From a bacterium (lineage in GTDB: Bacteria; AUK180), in contig JAUXGM010000125.1 in NCBI GenBank assembly GCA_030622125.1, positions 1 through 6,717 on the forward strand: a DNA stretch of 6,717 nucleotides, written 5' to 3'. Below, piece after piece: positions 1 through 3,703 of the stretch. The number at the start of each line of letters is the position of its first letter. Positions within the stretch are counted from its first letter, which is position 1. The translations under genes were made by a program, and so were the position numbers. Below the pieces are notes generated by a model that made no database searches, was not told the DNA's origin, and saw nothing but the letters and a program-made list of their open reading frames with translations.

Positions 1-36
1 ATGAAAAAAAGACAAATACAAACTCAGAAAACAAGC

Positions 37-67
37 GGGACGTACCTCGGATGTTCAGGTGCGTCCC
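37..67. repeat. REP-like palindrome 1
   Basis: Imperfect inverted repeat. The left arm GGGACGTACCT (37-47) pairs with AGGTGCGTCCC (57-67) across a 9-nt loop, with a single G-T wobble. The arms match those of the second palindrome at 205-249 (GGGACATACCT...). GC-rich hairpins of this kind in AT-rich spacers resemble REP elements that are moved by REP-associated tyrosine transposases, but no such transposase gene lies in this window, so the family link is inference. Confidence 0.6.
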
Positions 68-70
68 AAG

Positions 71-150
71 AAAGTTGAGGTGTGTCCCGGATTCTTCATT
101 AGATAACGATAGACCTCCCGAAAACAGTATAGACAAGGTAATAAGGAAAT
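71..150. repeat. Direct repeat, copy 1 (~80 bp)
   Basis: First copy of a direct repeat whose second copy starts 161 bp later at 232. Over 71-140, 64 of 70 bases match the second copy by hand alignment. The unit begins with AAAGTTGAGGTGTGTCCC, which is the right arm of the second palindrome. It continues through ATTAGATAACGATAG and CCTCCCGAAAACAGTAT and ends in an AATAAGGAAAT tract. This copy lacks the matching left arm, so it looks like half of the hairpin element plus its tail. Confidence 0.8.
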
Positions 151-204
151 AAGAGAATAACGGAATAAGTAAAACAATATTAATCTCCGTACCCCATAAA
201 AAGA

Positions 205-249
205 GGGACATACCTCAACTTTGGATATTTTAAAGTTGAGATGTGTCCC
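205..249. repeat. REP-like palindrome 2
   Basis: Long hairpin. The left arm 205-222 (GGGACATACCTCAACTTT) and right arm 232-249 (AAAGTTGAGATGTGTCCC) pair over 18 positions with one G-T wobble and one C-A mismatch, around a 9-nt loop. The right arm is also the start of direct-repeat copy 2. The outer GGGAC(G/A)TACCT sequence is shared with palindrome 1, so both belong to one element family. It could also act as a transcription-stopping hairpin, but no clear U-tract follows on either strand. Confidence 0.65.
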
Positions 250-313
250 GGACTCTACATTAGATAACGATAGCCCTCCCGAAAACAGTATCGACAAGGG
301 AAATAAAGGAAAT
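232..313. repeat. Direct repeat, copy 2
   Basis: Second copy of the repeat at 71-150, offset by 161 bp. It differs at six positions over the first 70 aligned bases and has a small indel in the A/T-rich end. A third, short remnant, GTGTGTCTCGGATTC at 481-495, matches copy 1 (80-94) with one mismatch and lies just upstream of the padR promoter. Confidence 0.8.
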
Positions 314-331
314 ACAGAGGTTAGAAGCATG

Positions 332-353
332 CCCAGCACCAATATGGTGCGGG
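332..353. repeat. GC-rich hairpin in intergenic DNA
   Basis: CCC-(A)-GCACCA / TGGTGC-GGG folds into a 9-bp stem with one bulged A and a 3-nt ATA loop. It stands out as GC-rich in an AT-rich spacer and is bordered on both sides by GAGGTTA-type heptamers (317-323 and 361-370). It could be another dispersed element. A terminator is less likely, because no T-run follows on the plus strand. Confidence 0.45.
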
Positions 354-360
354 GTGAAAG

Positions 361-408
361 GTTAGAGGTTAGTGAAGAATACCAGAAAATAAGTTAATAA
401 GGAAATAA
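361..408. repeat. GTTAGAGGTT / AATAAGGAAATAA dispersed repeat, copy A
   Basis: GTTAGAGGTT is followed by ACCAGAAAATAAG and an AATAAGGAAATAA tail. The same order (GTTAGAGGTT, ATCAGAAAATAAG, AATAAGGAAATAAG) recurs at 1424-1480 on the other side of the padR-nifX operon, with substitutions and a small insertion. The tail also resembles 135-153, which shares 19 identical bases with 1462-1480. Confidence 0.6.
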
Positions 409-439
409 AATTTAGGATTTTGTGTTTGGATTTTTCTGT

Positions 440-473
440 CACTTTTCACTATTCACTTTTCACTATTCACTTC
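440..473. repeat. 14-bp tandem repeat CACTTTTCACTATT
   Basis: Two full tandem units of CACTTTTCACTATT (440-453, 454-467) are followed by a partial unit, CACTTC. The tract is pyrimidine-rich and sits about 30 bp upstream of the padR -35 box. No open frame or strong structure was seen in it, and its role is unknown. Confidence 0.75.
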
Positions 474-503
474 TTTTTTGGTGTGTCTCGGATTCATCAC
501 CTA

Positions 504-532
504 TTGACAAAATGTCAGTATTGTGATACAAT
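504..532 (+). promoter_or_regulatory. Near-consensus sigma70 promoter for padR-nifX
   Basis: A perfect -35 box TTGACA (504-509) is followed by a 17-bp spacer and the -10 box TACAAT (527-532). TG at 524-525 forms an extended -10. Counting the last -10 base as -7 puts +1 at 539, the A of the padR ATG, so the transcript should have no leader. No Shine-Dalgarno-like sequence lies between the -10 and the ATG. This is one of the best-matching promoters readable in the window. Confidence 0.8.
505..532. promoter_or_regulatory. Putative PadR operator: two inverted repeats in the promoter
   Basis: Two short palindromes lie inside the promoter. TGACA-AAA-TGTCA (505-517) covers the -35 edge, and ATTGT-GAT-ACAAT (520-532) covers the -10 box. 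PadR repressors commonly bind dyad sites in their own promoters, so autorepression is plausible. The arms are only 5 bp, and such short A/T-rich dyads can arise by chance. Confidence 0.4.
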
Positions 533-538
533 CAATAT

Positions 539-904
539 ATGAAAGACAGAAGATGTTCAAGATTTACTTTTAAAAGTGGTAATACATTAAATGCAGCATT
601 GTTAACATTACTTTTAGAAGGACCTAAAATAGGCTATCATTTGCTTGATGAATTAAAAACATTAGGATTTGATTCCAGCGAAATTCCGATTACAATTATC
701 TATAGATTATTGCGAAATATGGAAGTGTTGGGATTGACCGTTTCTCGATGGGAAATAGTTGAAACCGGTCCTTCCAAAAGGATCTATTATATTACAAATA
801 ATGGAATAAAATATTTAAAGGACTGGCAGGAAACAGCAAGAGCAAAACTTTTTAGTATTAATAATTTAATTGAAAACATTGATAACAAATTAAAAAATAT
901 ATAG
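539..904 (+). CDS. PadR-family winged-helix transcriptional regulator
   Basis: A 121-residue DNA-binding regulator. Residues 17-93 form a PadR-type winged helix: the LNAALLTLLLEGPKIGYHLLDEL stretch (18-39) holds the first helices, ITIIYRLLRNMEVLGL (51-66) is the recognition region, and GPSKRIYYITNNGIKYL (77-93) is the wing followed by the usual Thr-x-x-Gly turn. The C-terminal helix (95-120) is the likely dimer arm, short as in small PadR proteins. One Cys (C6) lies in a basic N-terminal tail. The start is forced: an in-frame TGA at 524-526 leaves no upstream start codon, and the promoter places +1 on this ATG. The stop TAG is embedded in the AGGAGG ribosome site of the next gene, so the two are surely co-transcribed and probably translationally coupled. 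Family is seen with confidence; the ligand is unknown. Its likely targets are its own promoter and hence the NifX-type gene. Confidence 0.88.
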   Translation: MKDRRCSRFTFKSGNTLNAALLTLLLEGPKIGYHLLDELKTLGFDSSEIPITIIYRLLRNMEVLGLTVSRWEIVETGPSKRIYYITNNGIKYLKDWQETARAKLFSINNLIENIDNKLKNI

Positions 905-908
905 GAGG
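903..908 (+). promoter_or_regulatory. Shine-Dalgarno AGGAGG overlapping the padR stop
   Basis: A perfect AGGAGG lies 5 nt before the ATG at 914 and shares its first two bases with the TAG stop of padR. Ribosomes ending padR would sit on this site, which favours coupled translation. The contrast with padR, which has no such site, is clear. Confidence 0.8.
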
Positions 909-913
909 AAAAC

Positions 914-1384
914 ATGAAAATATGTTTTACAGCTGATGAAAAAAAAGGTCTCGAAAGCATTTTAAGTTACCATTTTGGGCATTGTCCATATTTTGTAATT
1001 GTTGATATTGACGATAATGTGGTAAAAAATGTGGAATCAATTGATAATCCAATGGTAGAAAGTCATATCACGGGAGAACTTCCCGAGTATATGAAAAAAC
1101 AGGAAATTGATGTGATTATTACCGGCGGGATAGGACCGAAAGCACAAAAATATTTTGAGGATTTCGGTATAAAAACGGTTACAGGTTCTTATGGAGTACT
1201 TCAAGATGTTTTGGAAGAATTTTTGAATGATAAAATTATTGTAGAAAAAGCAAAAGAAGAAACTCATCCCCACACGGAAGGTGAAATCAGTGATATTGGC
1301 AAATTAAAGGTCGAAGTTGCCGCCTTAAGAGAACAAGTCGCACAACTAAAATCAATTGTTAAAAAGATTGAAAAAAAGATGTAA
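914..1384 (+). CDS. NifX/NifB-type (dinitrogenase FeMo-cofactor biosynthesis domain) protein with C-terminal coiled coil
   Basis: A 156-residue soluble protein. Residues 1-110 match the NifX/NafY/NifB C-terminal fold (PF02579). They start MKICFTAD, carry the conserved HFGHCPYFVIVD (20-31), IDVIITGGIGPKAQKYF (65-81) and a GSYGVLQDVL end (91-100). Family members bind Fe-S or FeMo-cofactor-like clusters; C24 within HFGHCPYF and H20/H23 are candidate ligands. After a linker with HPH (118-120), residues 131-152 have a clean heptad pattern (L131, V135, L138, V142, L145, V149, I152), predicting a coiled coil and so oligomerisation. No nitrogenase structural genes are present, so a role in general metal-cluster handling or redox sensing is more likely than nitrogen fixation. 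It is co-transcribed with the PadR regulator 9 nt upstream. The exact function is unknown. Confidence 0.85.
   Translation: MKICFTADEKKGLESILSYHFGHCPYFVIVDIDDNVVKNVESIDNPMVESHITGELPEYMKKQEIDVIITGGIGPKAQKYFEDFGIKTVTGSYGVLQDVLEEFLNDKIIVEKAKEETHPHTEGEISDIGKLKVEVAALREQVAQLKSIVKKIEKKM
1304..1381 (+). other. Coiled-coil segment of the NifX-type protein
   Basis: Codons for residues 131-156. Hydrophobic a/d positions run at 3-4 spacing for more than three heptads without a break (L, V, L, V, L, V, I), with K/E/R/Q at the outer positions. Simple NifX-domain proteins of about 110-130 residues lack such an extension, so it is an added oligomerisation or partner-binding element. Confidence 0.65.
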
Positions 1385-1405
1385 TAGGGAAAAAAGAGGC
1401 TAATA

Positions 1406-1433
1406 AGAGGTTAGAGGCTAGAGGTTAGAGGTT
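1406..1433. repeat. Heptamer tandem repeat AGAGG(T/C)T x4
   Basis: Four tandem units read AGAGGTT, AGAGGCT, AGAGGTT, AGAGGTT. A further unit, AGAGGCT, lies at 1395-1401. The same heptamer occurs upstream of padR around 317-323 and 361-370. Non-coding and of unknown role. Confidence 0.8.
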
Positions 1434-1480
1434 GGTAAAAAATATCAGAAAATAAGAAAATAAGGTAATAAGGAAATAAG
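1424..1480. repeat. GTTAGAGGTT / AATAAGGAAATAAG dispersed repeat, copy B
   Basis: Partner of copy A at 361-408. Its end, 1462-1480 (AAGGTAATAAGGAAATAAG), is identical over 19 bases to 135-153. Together with copy A it brackets the padR-nifX operon in direct orientation, about 1.06 kb apart. Confidence 0.6.
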
Positions 1481-1489
1481 TTGATAGGG

Positions 1490-1515
1490 CGTATTTTCGT
1501 ATATACGAAAATACG
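1490..1515. repeat. Perfect 26-bp palindrome with repeated TACGAAAA
   Basis: CGTATTTTCGTAT is followed directly by its exact reverse complement ATACGAAAATACG, a 26-bp palindrome with no spacer. A second TACGAAAA copy follows at 1512-1519, directly after the one at 1504-1511, and the inverted copy lies at 1494-1501. It sits in the spacer between two convergent genes, so a promoter-operator role is not obvious. A cruciform, a protein-binding site or a repeat-family member are all possible. It is too AT-rich and lacks the following T-run for a classic terminator. Confidence 0.7.
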
Positions 1516-1569
1516 AAAATAGTGCACAAAATAAAAGAAAATGGAAAGTAAAAAAAGCAGTTCCCTTTC

Positions 1570-1592
1570 AAAATTGTCAAAATGTCAATTTT
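1570..1592. terminator. Weak AT-rich hairpin between convergent genes
   Basis: AAAATTG (1570-1576) pairs with CAATTTT (1586-1592) around a 9-nt loop. On the plus strand the stem ends in TTTT, and on the minus strand it lies just after the stop of the 533-residue gene. The stem contains one G-C pair, so it would be weak. It is the only candidate for a shared bidirectional stop in this spacer. Confidence 0.25.
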
Positions 1593-1606
1593 CTTACTTA
1601 TTTTAC

Positions 1607-3208
1607 TTAATTTAATTTTAGTGTTTTTAATTTTGTTAAAAGTATTGATTTATTATTTTTTATTGTATAAATTTTTAAAGTATATCCCTCTAAAATTAGA
1701 AAATATATCTTATCTTTAAGTTGAACTACGGAAACATTAGAACTTTCATCAGAAAGAAAATTATCCAACAGCAGAATTGGCTTCAATGTTTTTTTGCAAA
1801 AATATTTTAATAATAATTTCCCTGTTAAATCTTTCAATAATATAAAATTATCATTTTTTTCAAAAATCCAATTCTTTATAACCCATTGATTCATCTTTAA
1901 TTTCATAATAGTTCCGTCTGATAGGCAATACTTATATTCTGAACTATAATCGCATTTTTGATCATAAAGATATCTTTCTGCAAAAGGTGTAACCAAAAAA
2001 TTTCCCCTTGCTAAAATTTTGCCCTTTTTATTGTAAATTTTATTCTTATCATAAAACATATAATCCTTTTTAGTATCATAAAGTACACCATAGTTATTAT
2101 CGGGCACTTTTAAAATACCTAAGTAAGGGAACGCCCTGAACTTTTTCCCATTTTTTTGAAAATAATTATAATATTCTGTTTTATTATATTTAACATCTTC
2201 CAATTCAATGTTTTTGATTACTATATCTACTTGTCCATTAGTAAGATCTATTTTATTTATTGTTTTCTCTTCTCTATCAACATAGAACAGTGGGTAATTG
2301 TTAAAATCAAATTGAGTAATATTAAAAAATATTTGCCCTACATTATAGTCTTTTAGCAAGGAACTAAGATTAATGTCAGATAAAAATTTTTTAATTTTAA
2401 TCGTTGGATAGGAAGAAATAAATTCTTGCGGTTTAGAATAAATATATTGTGTTTTTCCAGTGCCGAAGTAGTATAAAATAATTTTATTATAAAAAGTTTT
2501 ACCAAGAAATTTTTGTCTTTTTAAATCATATATTTTTACTTTACTAAATTCACCGTTATGAAAAGTGTAATTAAAACATAAATAACGAGAATTTGATATA
2601 ATTGCAAGGCTACTTGGTTTATTAAGATTAGTATAATTAAAGCTTATTGAGATAAATAAGGTCAAGACATAAATAGAAAGATAATATAATTTTTTTTTCT
2701 TTGTTAAAAAGTTTTTTATTCCATAGATTAAAAACGGAATAAATAATAATATTATAAAGAAGAAGATTGGAGAAAAATAACACCAGTTTAAGAATTCAGG
2801 AAATTTAAATAAAACAATGACTAAGAGAATTAAATAAATAGACATAAATAACCAATAACGGTAAATAATCAAAAAAACTATATATAGAAATGTTAAAAAT
2901 AGAAAGATCGATAATATATAATACGGAGTAATGGAAATCAATATTTCCCATTTGCGAAAAACAGATAGAACAATAATGAATAATAAAGCAGAAAAAATAA
3001 TATAAGATGAAAAATATAATATAAAGGTTGGAATTTTTCCTTTATCGTTTTTTTTAATTGACCTATAATAGAAAAATACAATTAAAGATGGGAAAAATAA
3101 TATAAAAAATATTATTAAAAAAGTAAGATTTTTAAGGAAAAATAGCGGAATCAAAAAACATAAAAAAAAAGTACACATAAAAATTAAAAAATCTTTTTTA
3201 ATAGTCAT
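1607..3208 (-). CDS. Orphan seven-helix membrane protein with large C-terminal extracytoplasmic domain
   Basis: A 533-residue protein that I do not recognise. Predicted membrane helices by hydrophobicity are at about 7-25, 28-48, 62-83, 91-115, 119-135, 145-164 and 174-190. Positive loops (RSIKKNDKGK at 49-58 and KNFLTKKKK at 165-173) lie after helices 2 and 6, so the positive-inside rule puts the N-terminus inside and the 340-residue C-terminal part outside. That part alternates short hydrophobic strands with turns (for example DLTGKLLLKYF and KGKILARG), which looks beta-rich and perhaps propeller-like. It has two close cysteines, C419 and C428, that could form a disulphide. The start ATG follows AAGGAAGG at a good distance. 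The gene is far more AT-rich than metE (12/60 and 13/60 G+C in sampled blocks 2041-2100 and 3121-3180, against 19-26/60 in two metE blocks). It lies 129 bp beyond the methionine operon and is probably a separate unit, possibly acquired. No function is assigned. Confidence 0.8.
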   Translation of the reverse strand: MTIKKDFLIFMCTFFLCFLIPLFFLKNLTFLIIFFILFFPSLIVFFYYRSIKKNDKGKIPTFILYFSSYIIFSALLFIIVLSVFRKWEILISITPYYILSIFLFLTFLYIVFLIIYRYWLFMSIYLILLVIVLFKFPEFLNWCYFSPIFFFIILLFIPFLIYGIKNFLTKKKKLYYLSIYVLTLFISISFNYTNLNKPSSLAIISNSRYLCFNYTFHNGEFSKVKIYDLKRQKFLGKTFYNKIILYYFGTGKTQYIYSKPQEFISSYPTIKIKKFLSDINLSSLLKDYNVGQIFFNITQFDFNNYPLFYVDREEKTINKIDLTNGQVDIVIKNIELEDVKYNKTEYYNYFQKNGKKFRAFPYLGILKVPDNNYGVLYDTKKDYMFYDKNKIYNKKGKILARGNFLVTPFAERYLYDQKCDYSSEYKYCLSDGTIMKLKMNQWVIKNWIFEKNDNFILLKDLTGKLLLKYFCKKTLKPILLLDNFLSDESSNVSVVQLKDKIYFLILEGYTLKIYTIKNNKSILLTKLKTLKLN

Positions 3209-3215
3209 TTTTTTA

Positions 3216-3223
3216 CCTTCCTT
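3216..3223 (-). promoter_or_regulatory. Shine-Dalgarno AAGGAAGG of the 533-residue gene
   Basis: On the minus strand AAGGAAGG precedes the ATG at 3208 by 7 nt, separated by an A/T-rich stretch. It supports this start over internal methionines. In the rest of the 129-bp gap upstream I saw a TTGACA (minus strand, 3299-3294) but no -10 box at a workable distance, so no promoter is called. Confidence 0.65.
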
Positions 3224-3337
3224 TGCTACCGATAAACATCAGTTAAAATCCCTACCCAATGGCAACTATTTTTCCGTTTTTGAAACTTACAATTGTCAAC
3301 AAACGAAACATTCCTCTGGTACATTTTAAGACACAAG

Positions 3338-3700
3338 TTATTTTGAAAAGAACATTTTAATTGCGACAAGCATAAGAAAGATAGCGAATCCCTTTCTTAA
3401 AACAATATCGTTAAGATTGATAGCAAATTTTGCTCCCAAAAGCCCACCGATAAAAAATCCGCAAGCAATGATGGCTGCAATTTTAATGTCAATAAAGCCC
3501 GCTTTAAAATATGTAATTGCTGCAAGAAGACCGATCGGTGGAACCATAAGTGCAATCGTAGTTCCTTGTGCCATTTTTTGACTAAACCCAAAGAGAAATA
3601 CCAATACGGGTATAAATAAAACGCCGCCGCCGATACCGATAATCCCGCTGACAATACCAACAATTAGCCCCAAAACCAAATATAAGATCATTGTTCCCAT
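3338..3700 (-). CDS. Half-size TauE/SafE family membrane protein
   Basis: A 120-residue hydrophobic protein with the signature of the TauE/SafE (DUF81, PF01925) anion-export family: GLIVGIVSGIIGIGGGVLF (11-29), IPVLVFLFGFSQKMAQGTT (30-48) and a second glycine-rich stretch GFFIGGLLGAK (81-91). About four membrane segments are predicted (roughly 4-37, 46-66, 70-90, 102-118). Most family members are about 250 residues with two such halves; this is a single half, a known short form that would have to act as a dimer. No second half is found in the 129 bp downstream. It starts 3 nt after the metE stop, with only a weak GGGGA-like site inside the metE end, so translation probably depends on metE; M4 is an alternative start. 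The genetic context suggests export or import of a sulfur compound or a small organic anion, but the substrate is not shown by the sequence. Confidence 0.85.
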   Translation of the reverse strand: MGTMILYLVLGLIVGIVSGIIGIGGGVLFIPVLVFLFGFSQKMAQGTTIALMVPPIGLLAAITYFKAGFIDIKIAAIIACGFFIGGLLGAKFAINLNDIVLRKGFAIFLMLVAIKMFFSK

Positions 3701-3703
3701 ATT

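Noticed and set aside
1-78. Plus-strand frame starting with ATG at position 1 (25 codons)
   Set aside because: It enters palindrome 1 and stops soon after; no ribosome site can be seen as it begins at the window edge. It is too short and repeat-based to call.
71-313. CRISPR array
   Set aside because: Only two long, imperfect repeat copies with a single unequal spacer and A/T-rich repeat tails; no short regularly spaced repeats or cas genes.
55-342. Minus-strand open frame of 95 codons across the repeat region
   Set aside because: It runs through both REP-like palindromes and both direct-repeat copies, has no recognisable domain and no ribosome site; it is best explained as open by chance.
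329-397. Short plus-strand frame of 22 codons starting MPSTNMVRGE
   Set aside because: Made entirely of the hairpin and heptamer repeat sequence, with no ribosome site; most likely non-coding.
1037-1273. Minus-strand frame opposite the NifX-type gene
   Set aside because: Antisense shadow of a well-supported domain-containing gene.
3294-3299. TTGACA on the minus strand upstream of the 533-residue gene as a promoter
   Set aside because: No -10-like hexamer is found at 15-19 bp; the nearest A/T-rich stretches do not resemble TATAAT.
3397-3663. Alternative minus-strand frame inside the TauE-like gene
   Set aside because: The overlapping frame has the clear TauE/SafE glycine-rich signature; this one has none.
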